Counted from the stretch's first letter, positions 34,675 through 45,820 are shown. The stretch: 64,000 nucleotides of DNA from Leeia aquatica (GCF_012641365.1 NZ_JABAIM010000002.1:682001-746000); one strand, 5' to 3'. Translations and numbers: made by a program. The notes: a model not told the origin generated them from the letters alone.

Positions 34675-34891
34675 CACACATACCTCGCAGCAAGCGGGTT
34701 TACCGGGGAAGAGACGGCAAAGACTGGCCGCGAGAATACGCTTTATGATCAGTGCTTTACAGCTAAAACCCAGCAATACGTCATTGCACTTCCTGCAACA
34801 CTGCACGCCAGATTGTGAAACGCCCGAGGCCACCTCAGACGCAGTGGTCGTGCTAAAATGCCCCGCTCCCGATGACACACGCTCTTTTGCC

Positions 34892-37800
34892 ATGACCGCC
34901 GCCCAGACCGACCTGCGCGCCTTGCGCGCCCAACTTGCCGAATGCCTGGCCAAGGACCGCGACAGTCTGGGCAAAAAGCTGCACCAGCTGACTGAACGCC
35001 AGCGCAAAAACCAGCCGCATGACAAGCTGCTCAGCGACGTGCAGCAGGCCATCGAACGCTCTGTCCGGCAGCGTCAGGCCCGTCTGGCCAGCACACCCAC
35101 GGTTCACTTCGCCAACGACCTCCCCTTTCATGACAAGCTGGACGACATTGCCGCCGCGCTGCAACAGCATCAGGTGGTGATCGTCTGCGGGGAAACCGGC
35201 TCCGGCAAAACCACCCAGCTCCCCAAATTGTGTCTGGCGCTGGGGCGGGGGGTGGATGGCCTGATCGGCCACACCCAGCCACGTCGGCTGGCCGCCCGCT
35301 CGGTGGCCTCGCGCATCGCGCAGGAGCTGAAATCCCCGCTCGGCCAGCTGGTGGGCTATCAGGTCCGCTTTGCCGACCACGTCTCGCCTGATAGCCGTAT
35401 CAAACTGATGACCGATGGCATTTTGCTGGCGGAAACTCAGGGCGATCGCCAGCTGCTGGGCTACGACACGCTGATCATTGATGAGGCGCACGAGCGCAGC
35501 CTGAACATCGACTTCCTGCTCGGTTACCTGAAGCAGCTGTTGCCACGCCGCCCCGACCTCAAGGTCATCATCACCTCAGCCACCATCGACGCCGATCGCT
35601 TCTCCAGGCATTTTGGCGGCGCCCCGGTGATCGAAGTCTCCGGGCGCACCTACCCGGTCGAGATGCGCTACCGTCCGCTACTCAGCGAAGATGAGGACGA
35701 CCGTGAAACCGATATGGAGCAATCCATCGTCGAGGCCTGTGACGAACTGTCCCGCCTGGGACCGGGCGACATTCTGGTGTTCCTGCCTGGTGAACGGGAA
35801 ATTCGCGACACCGCCGAAGCGCTGCGCAAGCATCATCGTGCCGGTACGGAAATCCTGCCGCTGTTTGCCCGCCTGTCGCACGAGGACCAGCAAAAGGTGT
35901 TTGCTCCGCATGGTGGGCGCCGCATCGTGCTGGCCACCAATGTGGCGGAGACCTCGCTCACCGTGCCGGGCATCCGCTATGTGGTGGACACCGGGCTGGC
36001 CCGCATCAACCGCTACAGCACGCGCGCCAAGGTCACCCAGCTGCTGATCGAGCCGATCAGCCAGGCTGCAGCACGGCAGCGGGCCGGTCGCTGCGGTCGG
36101 GTCAGTGCCGGGGTGTGTATCCGTCTGTACAGTGAGACCGACTTTCAGCAGCGCCCCGCGTTTACCGACCCGGAAATCCTGCGCTCCAGCCTCGCCAGTG
36201 TCATCCTGCGCATGACCGCCTTGCGACTGGGCGCGGTGGAAGACTTCCCCTTTCTGGAAGCCCCCACCTCGCGCGCCATCCATGATGGTTACCAGTTGCT
36301 GCACGAGCTAGGTGCGGTGGACGAGCAACGCCAGCTGACCCGGCTGGGTGAACGGCTGGCCAAACTGCCACTGGACCCGAAGATTGGCCGACTACTGCTG
36401 GCCGGGGAGGCCCAGCATTGCCTGCAGGAAATGCTGATCATCGCCACCGGTCTGTCGATGCAGGACCCGCGCGAGCGCCCGGTAGAGGCTCGCGAGGCAG
36501 CCACGCAAAAGCATGCGGTGTTTGCCGATGACAAATCCGATTTTCTCAGCTACCTGAAGCTGTGGGACTGGTTTGCCGATGCGCTGAAACACAAAGAATC
36601 CAACCGCAAGCTGGTGCAGCGTTGCCACGATCATTTCCTCTCCCACTTGCGTCTGCGCGAATGGCGTGAGCTGCATGGACAACTCGCCTCGATTGCCGCC
36701 GAGATTGGCCTGCGCAGCAATGATACGCCAGCCACCTTTGAGCAAATCCATAAAGCACTGCTGTGTGGCCTGCTGGGCAATACCGGCTTCCTCACCGAAC
36801 AGGGCGACTATCTGGGCGCACGCGGTAGCCGCTTTTGGGTGTCGCCGGGTTCCGGGCTGAAGAAAAGCCGCCCGAAATGGCTACTGGCAGCGGAGCTGAC
36901 CGATACCGGCAAACTGTATGCCCGCTGCGTAGCGCGGATTGAGCCGGAATGGGTGGAGCAGGTAGCGCGCCATCTGGTGAAGTCCCACTATTTCGACCCC
37001 CGCTGGGATCGCAGCAGCAAGCAGGTGATTGCCTTCGAGAAAGTCACCTTGTTCGGGTTGACGCTGGTGCCACGCCGCCGGGTGAGCTACAGCCAGATCA
37101 ACCCCGGCGAAGCCCGCGAGTTGTTCATCCGCGAAGCGCTGGTGCATTTTGATTACGACAGCAAAGCCCCCTTCTTCCGCCACAATCAGCAGCTGATTGC
37201 GGAAGTGGAGGAGCTGGAGCACCGCAGTCGTCGGCAAGACGTGCTGGTGAACGCCGACCGCATGGTGGCGTTCTTTGATGCCTTGCTGCCGCCCGACATT
37301 TGCAGTGGTGCCAGTTTTGAGCACTGGCGCAAGGAAGCCGAGCAAAAGCAGCCTCGCCTGCTGTTCCTTAGCAAGGAACAGCTGATGCAACGGGATGCCA
37401 CCCATGTTACCGAAGCCCTGTTTCCGGACCAGATGACGGTCAAAGGCCATACCCTGCCGCTCAGCTACCGCTTTGAGCCGGGGCACCCGCTGGATGGGGT
37501 CAGCGTGACGGTGCCATTGGCGCTGCTCAATACCCTGCAGCCGCTGGATTTTGATGCGCTGGTCCCCGGCATGTTGCGCGAGAAAGTCGGCTGGCTGGTC
37601 AAAGCGCTGCCCAAACCGGTGCGCCGCCTGTGCGTGCCGGTGCCGGACACCGTTACGGAACTGCTGGAGAAGCTGCGTCCCGGCCAACCCTTGCTGCCGG
37701 AGCTGGTCCGCCTGCTGCAATTGAAAACCCAGCAGCCGCTGCGGGTTGAAGACTGGCCGCTTGCAGAGCTGCCACCGCACTTGCAGATGAATTACCGGGT

Positions 37801-38776
37801 GGTGGATGAAGCCTTGCAAGAACTGGCCAGTGGGCGGGACCTGCTGGCGCTGCAACGCGAGCTGGGCGGAGCCGCCCAGCTGACCTTCCGCCAGTCAGCC
37901 GCCGCGCCACTGGAGCAGAGCGGACTGACCGAATGGACCTGCGGCGACCTGCCCGAGTCGCTGCACTTCACCCGCAATGGCGCCAGCCTTACTGGCTACC
38001 CGGCGCTGGTCGACATGGATGACTCGGTCGCGGTGATGCTGCTGGACACCACCGAGGAGGCCCATGAGGCCCACCGTGCCGGGGTACGCCGCCTGCTGCG
38101 ATTGGTGCTGAAGGACCATCTCAAGCAATGGCAGAAAAGCCTGCCCAACTGGACACAACTTGCCATGCAGCTGCGCACCTTGGGTAATAGTGATGTGCTG
38201 CTGGAGGACTTCATGACGGCGGTAGCCGACCGCGCCTTTATTGGTGAGGATGCACTGCCACGCAGCAGCAAGGCCTTTGATGAGCAGCGCGCCCGCGCCC
38301 GTACCCGCTTGCCCGCCGTGACTCAGGGGCTGCTGAAGACTCTGGGCGAAATCGCTGCACTGTGGCAACCGCTGCTGCACAAGCTGGAGAAGCCAGATGC
38401 ACAAACCCGGCCACTCGCAGCCACGCTCAAGGCCCAGTTGCAACAGCTGGTCTTCCCGGACTTCCTGCAGCAGACGCCGTGGCCGCAGCTGGCACACCTG
38501 CCACGCTATCTGAAGGGCATGCAGCTGCGGCTGGAGAAATACCCGACCGCACGCGACCGTGACCAGCGGCATGCGCAAGCGCTTCATGTTCTGTGGCAGC
38601 GCTACCAGGCGCGCGCCAGCCTTAATCAGCAGTTGAAGCGGCACGAGCCCAAGCTGGACGACTTCCGCTGGATGCTGGAGGAGCTGCACATTTCGCTGTT
38701 TGCCCAGGAGCTACGCACCCCCTACCCGGTCTCGGTCAAGCGATTGGAGAAATACTGGCAGGACGCAGGCTTTTGA
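34892..38776 (+). CDS. hrpA: ATP-dependent RNA helicase HrpA (DEAH box)
   Basis: 1294 residues from ATG 34892; the frame is open 49 codons further upstream but without homology. Walker A GETGSGKTT (100-108), DEAH at about 197-200 (IIDEAHERS), SAT motif (TSATIDADRFS), and motif VI QRAGRCGRVSAGVCIRLY. Then winged-helix/ratchet and OB-fold regions, and the long C-terminal HrpA-specific domain (DUF3418). Length matches E. coli HrpA (1300). It unwinds RNA and rescues stalled ribosomes in E. coli. Confidence 0.96.
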   Translation: MTAAQTDLRALRAQLAECLAKDRDSLGKKLHQLTERQRKNQPHDKLLSDVQQAIERSVRQRQARLASTPTVHFANDLPFHDKLDDIAAALQQHQVVIVCGETGSGKTTQLPKLCLALGRGVDGLIGHTQPRRLAARSVASRIAQELKSPLGQLVGYQVRFADHVSPDSRIKLMTDGILLAETQGDRQLLGYDTLIIDEAHERSLNIDFLLGYLKQLLPRRPDLKVIITSATIDADRFSRHFGGAPVIEVSGRTYPVEMRYRPLLSEDEDDRETDMEQSIVEACDELSRLGPGDILVFLPGEREIRDTAEALRKHHRAGTEILPLFARLSHEDQQKVFAPHGGRRIVLATNVAETSLTVPGIRYVVDTGLARINRYSTRAKVTQLLIEPISQAAARQRAGRCGRVSAGVCIRLYSETDFQQRPAFTDPEILRSSLASVILRMTALRLGAVEDFPFLEAPTSRAIHDGYQLLHELGAVDEQRQLTRLGERLAKLPLDPKIGRLLLAGEAQHCLQEMLIIATGLSMQDPRERPVEAREAATQKHAVFADDKSDFLSYLKLWDWFADALKHKESNRKLVQRCHDHFLSHLRLREWRELHGQLASIAAEIGLRSNDTPATFEQIHKALLCGLLGNTGFLTEQGDYLGARGSRFWVSPGSGLKKSRPKWLLAAELTDTGKLYARCVARIEPEWVEQVARHLVKSHYFDPRWDRSSKQVIAFEKVTLFGLTLVPRRRVSYSQINPGEARELFIREALVHFDYDSKAPFFRHNQQLIAEVEELEHRSRRQDVLVNADRMVAFFDALLPPDICSGASFEHWRKEAEQKQPRLLFLSKEQLMQRDATHVTEALFPDQMTVKGHTLPLSYRFEPGHPLDGVSVTVPLALLNTLQPLDFDALVPGMLREKVGWLVKALPKPVRRLCVPVPDTVTELLEKLRPGQPLLPELVRLLQLKTQQPLRVEDWPLAELPPHLQMNYRVVDEALQELASGRDLLALQRELGGAAQLTFRQSAAAPLEQSGLTEWTCGDLPESLHFTRNGASLTGYPALVDMDDSVAVMLLDTTEEAHEAHRAGVRRLLRLVLKDHLKQWQKSLPNWTQLAMQLRTLGNSDVLLEDFMTAVADRAFIGEDALPRSSKAFDEQRARARTRLPAVTQGLLKTLGEIAALWQPLLHKLEKPDAQTRPLAATLKAQLQQLVFPDFLQQTPWPQLAHLPRYLKGMQLRLEKYPTARDRDQRHAQALHVLWQRYQARASLNQQLKRHEPKLDDFRWMLEELHISLFAQELRTPYPVSVKRLEKYWQDAGF

Positions 38777-38966
38777 CCGCGGGTCATAGTCGAGCTGGCA
38801 GGAAAAGCGCTGAGGCCACAGTGGGGCCATGGCTCGCTATGGGGTATTTTACCCAGCACACTGATTTGTTGCCTGCAGCGACCTGATCTGGCGGCTGCCA
38901 TTCTGGTGGATACGCTGTTACGGCTGTAACACTGCGCCACGGCTAGGGCAGACAGACAAGCCCATG

Positions 38967-38996
38967 AAAAAAGGCAGCCTGATGGCTGCCTTTTTT
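38967..38996. terminator. Rho-independent bidirectional terminator
   Basis: Stem GGCAGCC/GGCTGCC flanked by A6 and T6 runs, in the 235-bp gap between convergent hrpA and the chemoreceptor gene. It can serve both directions. The remainder of the gap shows nothing else. Confidence 0.9.
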
Positions 38997-39011
38997 GACA
39001 TCGATAAACGC

Positions 39012-40640
39012 TTAGAGCTTGAAGGTCTGCACCGAAGCGGCCATCTGCAAGGCGGCTTGCTCCATTTGCTGGGCCTTCTCTGCTGCCGCATCCACCGTGG
39101 CAGAGCTTTGGTCCGCCATCTGCGTCACCTGCTCCATATTGCGAGCAATTTCGCTGGACGCTACTTTCTGCTCGCGTACCGAGTTGGCGATATCATCTAC
39201 CCCACGGTTGGCTTGTTCCACAGCAGAGCGGGACTCTTCCAAGGCCTCGGAGACACTGGTCACGGCCTGCTCGCTGGCCGCCAGCGATACCTTGCCGCGT
39301 TCGATCACCTGCACCACCGCGGCGGACTGGGAGGAGAGGCTTTGCGTGATCTCGTCAATCTTGACCGCGGACTGGGAGGATTTTTCTGCCAGCTTGCGCA
39401 CCTCATCGGCCACCACGGCAAAACCACGCCCTTGTTCCCCCGCACGGGCAGCCTCAATGGCAGCATTCAGTGCCAGCAGATTGGTCTGATCAGCAATATC
39501 CCGCACTTGCTTGGTCATGCTGGTAATGCTCTGGGTGCTGCCTACAAACGCCTGCACCGACGAGGCAATTTCGCGCACTGCATTCTGCACGCTGTTCATC
39601 TGGTTCACCAGGTGCGCCAGCTTGTCGCTCCCCCGGTGGGTCGCTTCCAGACTCTGACCCGACAAATTACGCAGCTCATTGGCGGCGTCGGCCACGCTGG
39701 AGATGCTGACCGTCACTTGTTCGATGGCACTGGCCGTTGCAGTGGCCGCTTCCGACTGACGATGCACACTACCCAGCAGGTCCCGTGCTGACAGAGACAA
39801 GTCTTCCGCCGCCGATTTCACCTGCTCGGTCCCCCCCCGTACGGAACCGACCGCACCAGACAGGCGTTCCACCATATGCTGCAAGGCTTTCAGCAGTTGG
39901 CCGGTCTCATCATTACCGACCTGACCGATGCGCACCGTCAGATCACCATCAGCCACTCGGCGGGTGGTATTAACCGCCAGTTGCAGCGGGCCGGTCACGC
40001 TGCGCGTCACCCAGAATCCGAGACCTACGCTCACGGCAATCGCCAGTACGCTCACCAGTAGCAAGCCGGTCAAGGCCGCGTTGTAGGTGCTGGAAGCATG
40101 CTCATCTGCGGTGGCAATCTGCTTGTTCTGCAAAGCCGTCAGTTTGGCCAGGGAAGCCTGTGCATTTTTGGAGAGGGGGGAGATTTCCTTCTCATAGGTT
40201 TCTGCCGCCACCCCGTGAAGATAACTCTTCACCAGATCCCCTACCTTGAGGATCAAGGGGGACATCGCCGCCTTGTCCTTGCGAATATCTGCAAAGAGTT
40301 TTTTCTCTTCATCAGATTGCAGGGCGGCATCCAGCTTCAGGTACTCGGCCTCAGCCTTGTCCAGTTCGGTACGCGCCTCTTGCAGGCGAGCCAGATTCCC
40401 GACAATCGCCGTCTCACTCATGTCCCCTACAGCAGTCCGGGTAGCCACCGCCACGCGTAGCAAGGACGAATTCAAATCACTGGCCAGTTTGGCACGCTTG
40501 CTGGCCTGACTGGCCTCCGCCAGCCCTCCCTTGAGGTTGGACAGGCTTCCCACCCCCATTGCCAGCACGATCAGCAACATCAAAGATACCACACCAAAGC
40601 CCAGCATCAGCCGGGTGGCTATCCGCATATTCTTGAGCAT
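39012..40640 (-). CDS. Methyl-accepting chemotaxis protein
   Basis: 542 residues from ATG 40640 (GAGGGG 5 bases upstream). First membrane helix about 9-30, a periplasmic four-helix-bundle-type domain of about 150 residues, second helix ([19 protein letters not shown]) near 190-210, HAMP domain, and the signalling hairpin tip with [38 protein letters not shown]. It transmits ligand binding to CheA/CheW. The C-terminus lacks the NWETF-type CheR/CheB tether. No che genes adjacent. Confidence 0.95.
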   Translation of the reverse strand: MLKNMRIATRLMLGFGVVSLMLLIVLAMGVGSLSNLKGGLAEASQASKRAKLASDLNSSLLRVAVATRTAVGDMSETAIVGNLARLQEARTELDKAEAEYLKLDAALQSDEEKKLFADIRKDKAAMSPLILKVGDLVKSYLHGVAAETYEKEISPLSKNAQASLAKLTALQNKQIATADEHASSTYNAALTGLLLVSVLAIAVSVGLGFWVTRSVTGPLQLAVNTTRRVADGDLTVRIGQVGNDETGQLLKALQHMVERLSGAVGSVRGGTEQVKSAAEDLSLSARDLLGSVHRQSEAATATASAIEQVTVSISSVADAANELRNLSGQSLEATHRGSDKLAHLVNQMNSVQNAVREIASSVQAFVGSTQSITSMTKQVRDIADQTNLLALNAAIEAARAGEQGRGFAVVADEVRKLAEKSSQSAVKIDEITQSLSSQSAAVVQVIERGKVSLAASEQAVTSVSEALEESRSAVEQANRGVDDIANSVREQKVASSEIARNMEQVTQMADQSSATVDAAAEKAQQMEQAALQMAASVQTFKL

Positions 40641-40749
40641 GCGACCCCTCACTTTTAGCTATGTTCTGTGTTTTCTGCCTGCGTGGGCAGGGTTGTCCAT
40701 CCGACCCCCTGCTCTATTGACGTTACCACAGCATGAAGTAAGTGCAAAT

Positions 40750-40779
40750 GAAAAACGCGTCATTCCTGACGCGTTTTTC
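40750..40779. terminator. Rho-independent terminator after the FabG-like gene
   Basis: Stem AACGCGTCA/TGACGCGTT with a 4-base loop and flanking A5/T5 runs; in minus-strand transcription it follows the reductase gene. Confidence 0.85.
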
Positions 40780-40784
40780 ATTTC

Positions 40785-40821
40785 GCTCGTCCAGCATACC
40801 CAAAGGGCATGCTGAACGAGC
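40785..40821. repeat. Imperfect 17-bp-arm hairpin next to the terminator
   Basis: Arms 40785-40801 and 40805-40821 pair over 17 positions with two mismatches and a 3-base loop (GCTCGTcCAGCATaCCC against GGGcATGCTGaACGAGC). No T-run follows, so it is not a classical terminator; it may stabilise the 3' end of the reductase mRNA. Confidence 0.6.
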
Positions 40822-40844
40822 ACTTCAGGGTGAGCAAAGCGTGA

Positions 40845-41585
40845 TTACAGCGTCACGCCACCCGTCACTTCCAGTACTGCACCATTCATATAACTGGCTT
40901 CGTCAGAGGCCAGGAAGGCGTATACATTGGCAATCTCTTCCGGCTTGCCCAAACGCCCCATCGGCACCTTCTCTTCCATGGCGGAAATCACCTTCTCCGG
41001 CATGTCTTTCAGGATGGTGGTATCGATGAACCCCGGGCAGACCGCATTCACGCGGATTCCCTTGCGACCCAGCTCACGCATCCAGGTTTTGGTAAAGCCG
41101 ATCACGCCAAACTTGGCTGCGGCATAGTTGGTCTGGCCGAAATTGCCCGTCAGGCCGACAATGGAAGACGCATTCAGAATAACGCCAGAACCTTGCTCCA
41201 CCATCAGGTCCACCACGGCCTTGGTGCAGTTGTAGACGCCTTTCAGGTTGATGTCGATCACCTTGTCAAACTGCTCTTCGGTCATCTTCTGCAGGCGTGC
41301 ATCCATCACGATGCCGGCGTTGTTCACCAGGGTATCGATACGGCCATAGGCGGACACCGTGCCAGACACCATGGCAGCGATTTGCTCCTTGTTGGTCACA
41401 TCAACCGGGAAACTGATGGCCTCGCCACCGGCAGCCTTGATTTCATCCACCAGGGTGGCCAGTGCCGCCGTATTCAGATCGCAAGCCACCACTTTGGCGC
41501 CTTCAGCAGCAAACTTCACGGCAGTTGCCCGACCAATGCCGTTGGCTGCGCCCGTAATGATGGATACCTTGCCCTGCAGTCTCAT
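40845..41585 (-). CDS. 3-oxoacyl-/acetoacetyl-CoA reductase-type SDR (FabG-like)
   Basis: 246 residues from ATG 41585. TGAANGIG cofactor loop, [14 protein letters not shown], catalytic Ser (NASSIVG), Y-A-A-A-K ([14 protein letters not shown]) and the C-terminal [17 protein letters not shown]. It resembles FabG and PhaB-type reductases. It stands alone between an MCP gene and ybiT, away from fab genes, so a role in PHA or branched-chain/acyl-CoA metabolism is as likely as fatty acid synthesis. An inverted repeat lies about 140 bases upstream. Confidence 0.9.
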   Translation of the reverse strand: MRLQGKVSIITGAANGIGRATAVKFAAEGAKVVACDLNTAALATLVDEIKAAGGEAISFPVDVTNKEQIAAMVSGTVSAYGRIDTLVNNAGIVMDARLQKMTEEQFDKVIDINLKGVYNCTKAVVDLMVEQGSGVILNASSIVGLTGNFGQTNYAAAKFGVIGFTKTWMRELGRKGIRVNAVCPGFIDTTILKDMPEKVISAMEEKVPMGRLGKPEEIANVYAFLASDEASYMNGAVLEVTGGVTL

Positions 41586-41721
41586 GACGATCCCTTCCTC
41601 AATATTCAAATTGCGTCGATGGTGTGTAACAACGAGATCAGTACTTGGCTGACCTCTGTTCATTGGTACAGTTGCTGCGCGAACTGTAGCTCAATATTTT
41701 GCGTTGCACAAATTTTTGCAG

Positions 41722-41737
41722 TTTACGTAAACGTAAA
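41722..41737. promoter_or_regulatory. Candidate operator, TTTACG-TAAA-CGTAAA
   Basis: Perfect 6-bp inverted arms around TAAA, upstream of the reductase gene. CGTAAA-type palindromes recall operators I remember for MerR-family LiuR regulators of branched-chain amino acid and fatty acid degradation. No such regulator is in the window, so the link is speculative. Confidence 0.45.
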
Positions 41738-41844
41738 TTGCATGCTACTCCACTCCTGCCACCTTCAGCAACGCCACTCATCATTACCTTTTAAAATCAA
41801 CAACATGTTCAAAAATTCACAGTACACACTGTGCGTACCCCAAA

Positions 41845-41870
41845 AAGCAAAAGAGGGCCTTAGGCCCTCT
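41845..41870 (-). terminator. Rho-independent terminator of ybiT
   Basis: Read on the minus strand: stem AGAGGGCC, loop TAA, GGCCCTCT, then a T-rich tract. It starts 46 bases past the ybiT stop. Confidence 0.85.
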
Positions 41871-41916
41871 CTGCAGGATGATTCTGATTGCACTGCCACA
41901 ATCAGGGCATGGCGAC

Positions 41917-43521
41917 TTACTCCAGCCCGCGACTGCTCAGGTAGTCGTCGTAGCCACCCAGATAGTGCAGGAAGCCACCGCTGCCATCCAGTTCCAGAAT
42001 CTGGGTCGCCAGCGAGCTGACGAACTGACGGTCGTGCGAAACGAAAATCAGCGTGCCCTTGTACATTTCCAGCGCCATGTTCAGCGCTTCAATGGATTCC
42101 ATGTCGAGGTGGTTGGTCGGCTCATCCATGATCAGTACATTGGTGCGCAACAGCAGCAGCTTGCCGAACAGCATGCGGCACTTCTCGCCCCCGGACAGTA
42201 CCCGCACCGATTTTTTGATGTCCTCGCCCGAGAACAGCAGCCGCCCCAGCGTGCCGCGGATCACCTGATCATCATCACCCTGCTGCCCCCATTGCTGCAT
42301 CCAGTCAAACAGGTTGTCATCCGAATCAAAGTCAGCGGCATGGTCCTGGGCAAAATAGCCGAGCGTCGCCTTTTCGGCCCATTTGACCTGCCCGCCATCC
42401 GGCGTCATTTCACCCACCAGGGTACGCAGCAGCGTGGTTTTACCGGCACCGTTCGGGCCAATCACCGCAATCTTCTGCCCCGCCTCGATGATCAGGTCCA
42501 GCGAACGGAACAGGGGCTTGTCAAACGCCTTGCTCACCCCGGCCAGCTCGACAGCCTGACGATGCAGCTTGTTCTTCTCGTCCAGCTCAAAGCGCACATA
42601 GGGGCTGACCCGTGATGAAGGCTTCACCTGCACCATGGTTTCCTTCAGCTTGTCGACTTGCTTCAGCCGCGAGGTGGCTTGCCGGGCCTTGGACTTGTTG
42701 GCCTTGAAGCGGGCCACAAATTCCTGCAGGTCGGCAATCTGGTCCTTCTTGCGGGCGTTGTCGGCCACCAGGCGTGCACGTGCTTCAGCGCTGGCGATCA
42801 TGTAATCGTCGTAGTTGCCCGGATAAATACGGATCTCGCCGTAATCCAGGTCAGCCATATGGGTGCAGACCGAATTCAGAAAGTGGCGATCGTGCGAGAT
42901 GATCACCATGGTACTGGCGCGCTCATTCAGCACGCTCTCCAGCCAACGAATGGTGTTGATGTCCAGGTTGTTGGTCGGCTCGTCCAGCAGCAGCACGTCC
43001 GGGTCCGAAAATAGTGCCTGTGCCAGCAACACCCGCAGCTTGAAGCCAGGGGCCACTTCACTCATCGGGCCGTTATGCAGGCCACCGTCGATCCCTGCAC
43101 CGATCAGCAGCGCACCGGCACGGGCTTCCGCATCGTAACCACCCAGCTCGCCAAAGCGGGTTTCCAGCTCGGCGGCTCGCATGTAGTCGTCTTCTGTCGC
43201 ATCCAGATTGGCGTAGATGGCGTTCTTTTCCTCCTGCACCGCCCACAGCTCGACATTGCCCATCATCACCACGTCCAGCACCCGGCAGTCTTCATAGGCA
43301 AACTGGTCCTGCCGCAGCTTGCCCAGGCGCTCACCCGGATCCAGCATCACATGGCCCGAAGTGGGCTCCAGGTCGCCACCCAGAATCTTCATGAAGGTGG
43401 ATTTACCGGAGCCATTGGCCCCGATCAGGCCATAGCGGTTACCCTCGCCAAACTTGACCGTCACTTTCTCGAACAAGGGCTTGGCGCCGAACTGCATGGT
43501 GATGTTATTGGTACTGAGCAA
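41917..43521 (-). CDS. ybiT: ABC-F family ATPase, YbiT type
   Basis: 534 residues from a TTG start at 43521, supported by GAGGA 9 bases upstream and by the family's start (MLxSNNxTMQFG). Two ABC domains: Walker [10 protein letters not shown] and GPNGAGKTT, signatures in [17 protein letters not shown] and [16 protein letters not shown], and Walker [12 protein letters not shown] and [11 protein letters not shown], with a linker rich in charged residues. Close to E. coli YbiT throughout by eye. ABC-F proteins act on translating ribosomes, not in transport. Confidence 0.95.
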   Translation of the reverse strand: MLSTNNITMQFGAKPLFEKVTVKFGEGNRYGLIGANGSGKSTFMKILGGDLEPTSGHVMLDPGERLGKLRQDQFAYEDCRVLDVVMMGNVELWAVQEEKNAIYANLDATEDDYMRAAELETRFGELGGYDAEARAGALLIGAGIDGGLHNGPMSEVAPGFKLRVLLAQALFSDPDVLLLDEPTNNLDINTIRWLESVLNERASTMVIISHDRHFLNSVCTHMADLDYGEIRIYPGNYDDYMIASAEARARLVADNARKKDQIADLQEFVARFKANKSKARQATSRLKQVDKLKETMVQVKPSSRVSPYVRFELDEKNKLHRQAVELAGVSKAFDKPLFRSLDLIIEAGQKIAVIGPNGAGKTTLLRTLVGEMTPDGGQVKWAEKATLGYFAQDHAADFDSDDNLFDWMQQWGQQGDDDQVIRGTLGRLLFSGEDIKKSVRVLSGGEKCRMLFGKLLLLRTNVLIMDEPTNHLDMESIEALNMALEMYKGTLIFVSHDRQFVSSLATQILELDGSGGFLHYLGGYDDYLSSRGLE

Positions 43522-43723
43522 TCTCGTGATCCTCGCAAAACCACCCGGCACTCGCCAAGTGGTTGAATGGTCGTGTCAAATTGGCTGATTTTAGCACAGC
43601 TTTGACCTTCTCCTTCAGCCGGGCAGCACAGCCTATTTTCCGGAACAAAGTGAATCGGTTACACTAGGGGCTTTGTGGCTGCGATTCGCTGCCAGCTGAA
43701 CCCTTGTGGAAAGAACCTGCGCC

Positions 43724-44611
43724 ATGCTTACCGGCAGTCTAGTTGCCATTGTCACCCCGATGACCGCGGACGGTGCCATTGATTACACCGCCTTCCGTCG
43801 CCTCATTGATTACCATGTGGCCGAAGGTACTGATGGCCTGGTGGTGGCTGGCACCACCGGCGAATCCTGCACCATCACGGTCGATGAACACCTTGAGCTG
43901 ATCCGCTTTGCGGTGGAATACGCGGCAGGCCGCATTCCCATCATCGCCGGCACCGGGGCCAACTCCACCCACGAAGCCATCAACCTGACCCGTGGCGCCA
44001 AAGAAGCCGGAGCCAGCGCCTGCCTGTCCGTCGTACCCTACTACAACAAGCCGACGCAGGAAGGCCTGTACCAGCACTTCAAGGCCATTGTCGAAGCCGT
44101 ACCGCTGCCGCTGATCCTGTATAACGTGCCTGGCCGTACCGTGGCCGACCTCAACAACGATACCGTGGTGCGTCTGGCGCAGCTGCCGAATATCATTGGC
44201 CTGAAAGACGCCACCGGTGACATTGGCCGTGCGGTGGACCTGATCATGCGGGTGCCGCAAGGCTTTGCCCTGTACTCCGGTGACGACGCCACCTCGCTGG
44301 CCTTCCTGCTGCTGGGGGGCCACGGCGTGATCTCGGTTACTGCCAACGTGGCACCGCGTGCCATGCATGCGCTGTGTGTGGCGGCAGCGGAAGGTCGTAT
44401 TGCTGACGCACGCCGCATCAACGATGCGCTGTTTGGTTTGCATACCAAACTGTTTATTGAAGCCAATCCGATCCCGGTCAAGTGGGCGGTGGCCCAATTG
44501 GGCCTGATGGCAGACGGTATCCGCCTGCCACTGGTTTCGCTGTCCGAATCGGCCCGTCCGGTGTTGCTGGCTGCCTTGCAACAAGCCGGTGAACTGATCC
44601 GTCGCCCTTGA
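43724..44611 (+). CDS. dapA: 4-hydroxy-tetrahydrodipicolinate synthase
   Basis: 295 residues from ATG 43724. Condenses pyruvate with aspartate semialdehyde in lysine/diaminopimelate synthesis. Schiff-base lysine K161 ([10 protein letters not shown]), Y133 in YNVPGRT, Thr44-Thr45 in GTTGES, and Y106/Y107 in [12 protein letters not shown]. Upstream in-frame codons (43706) lie before the ribosome binding region. Followed 20 bases later by bamC, the order found in many beta- and gammaproteobacteria. Confidence 0.97.
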   Translation: MLTGSLVAIVTPMTADGAIDYTAFRRLIDYHVAEGTDGLVVAGTTGESCTITVDEHLELIRFAVEYAAGRIPIIAGTGANSTHEAINLTRGAKEAGASACLSVVPYYNKPTQEGLYQHFKAIVEAVPLPLILYNVPGRTVADLNNDTVVRLAQLPNIIGLKDATGDIGRAVDLIMRVPQGFALYSGDDATSLAFLLLGGHGVISVTANVAPRAMHALCVAAAEGRIADARRINDALFGLHTKLFIEANPIPVKWAVAQLGLMADGIRLPLVSLSESARPVLLAALQQAGELIRRP

Positions 44612-44631
44612 CCCAACCAGGAAAGAACTGC

Positions 44632-45747
44632 ATGCGCACCACCCGTTTGCTCCCCAGCTGCCTCCTGCTCAGCCTGCTGCTGGCCGGTTGCAGCAGCAAC
44701 CTGTTCCAGGGCAAGAAACTCGATTACCGCAGTGCCGGTGAAGCACCGGGCCTGGATGTGCCGCCCGACTTGACCCGCCCGACCTATGACGATCGTTACA
44801 ACATGCCGAACGTCAACCGGGGCAGCACCTATTCCTCCTACGCGGAAGGCGCTGCCGCACAGCCGCAAACCGCCTCACCGACCGTGCTACCCAAGGTCAA
44901 CAAGGTGACGGTGGAGCGTGCTGGCAATGACCGCTGGCTGGTGGTCGATGCTACGCCGGAGCAATTGTGGCTGCCGGTGAAGGATTTCTGGCAAGAGCTG
45001 GGCTTCATCATCAAGATTGACGAGCCGGAAACCGGCATCATCGAAACCGACTGGGCCGAGAACCGCGCACTGATTCCGGACGATTTCATCCGCAATACCT
45101 TCGGCAAGCTGCTCGACAGCCTGTACTCCACTGACGAGCGCGACAAGTTCCGCACCCGGATGGAACGTCGCGCGGACGGCAAGACCGAGATCTACATCAG
45201 CCATCGCGGCATGTATGAAGCCTATGCCAACGAGGCCAAGGACAAGACCGTCTGGCAGCCCCGTCCGGTTGAGCCCGAGCTGGAAACCGAAATGCTGACG
45301 CGCATGATGTTGCGCCTGGGCATTGAAGAGAACACGGCGCGGCGCGCACTGGCGGACAAGACCAATACGGTGGAGCGCGCCAAGCTGCTCAAGGGCAATA
45401 CTGGTGGCCTGGTTCAGGTGAACGAACCGTTTGACCGCGCCTGGCGTCGTGTCGGGCTGGCGCTCGACCGCAACGGCTTTACTGTGGTGGACCGCAACCG
45501 CAATGAAGGTACCTATTTCATCAGCTACAGCGACGAGCGCAAACCGGAAAGCAGTGGCGGTGGCTGGTTCTCCTGGCTGTTTGGCAGCAATACTCCGGAG
45601 AAGAAGAACGAGATCATCCAGTATCGCGTGATGGTCAAGGGCAGTGGTGACAACACCCTGGTGAGCGTGCTGGACAAGAATGGCCAGCCAGAAAGCACCG
45701 CCATCGGCGCCAAGATCACCACCCTGTTGTATGAACAGCTGAAATAA
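44632..45747 (+). CDS. bamC: Outer-membrane assembly lipoprotein BamC (NlpB)
   Basis: 371 residues from ATG 44632. Lipoprotein signal with lipobox LAGC (MRTTRLLPSCLLLSLLLAGCSSN), the unstructured N-terminal region LDYRSAGEAPGLDVPPDLTRPTYDDRY that binds BamD in E. coli, then two helix-grip domains (about 85-200 and 245-371). Part of the BAM complex inserting beta-barrel proteins. Located directly downstream of dapA, the usual position. Confidence 0.94.
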   Translation: MRTTRLLPSCLLLSLLLAGCSSNLFQGKKLDYRSAGEAPGLDVPPDLTRPTYDDRYNMPNVNRGSTYSSYAEGAAAQPQTASPTVLPKVNKVTVERAGNDRWLVVDATPEQLWLPVKDFWQELGFIIKIDEPETGIIETDWAENRALIPDDFIRNTFGKLLDSLYSTDERDKFRTRMERRADGKTEIYISHRGMYEAYANEAKDKTVWQPRPVEPELETEMLTRMMLRLGIEENTARRALADKTNTVERAKLLKGNTGGLVQVNEPFDRAWRRVGLALDRNGFTVVDRNRNEGTYFISYSDERKPESSGGGWFSWLFGSNTPEKKNEIIQYRVMVKGSGDNTLVSVLDKNGQPESTAIGAKITTLLYEQLK

Positions 45748-45771
45748 GCCTGTCTTTTCCGCAACACCGGC

Positions 45772-45803
45772 AACGGCGAACCTGCGGGTTCGCCGTTGTT
45801 GTT
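45772..45803 (+). terminator. Rho-independent terminator after bamC
   Basis: Stem AACGGCGAACC/GGTTCGCCGTT (11 bp, perfect) with a 4-base loop and a following GTTGTTT tract. It ends 17 bases before the next gene, so read-through is possible. Confidence 0.8.
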
Positions 45804-45820
45804 TGGCAACCGGAGTTTTC

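Larger units (their letters stand above)
41586..41916. other. 331-bp intergenic region upstream of the reductase and downstream of ybiT
   Basis: No gene seen. It contains the inverted repeat at 41722-41737 and the ybiT terminator at 41845-41870. AT-rich over about 41690-41830, consistent with a promoter for the reductase reading leftward; I could not choose a -10/-35 pair. Confidence 0.6.
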
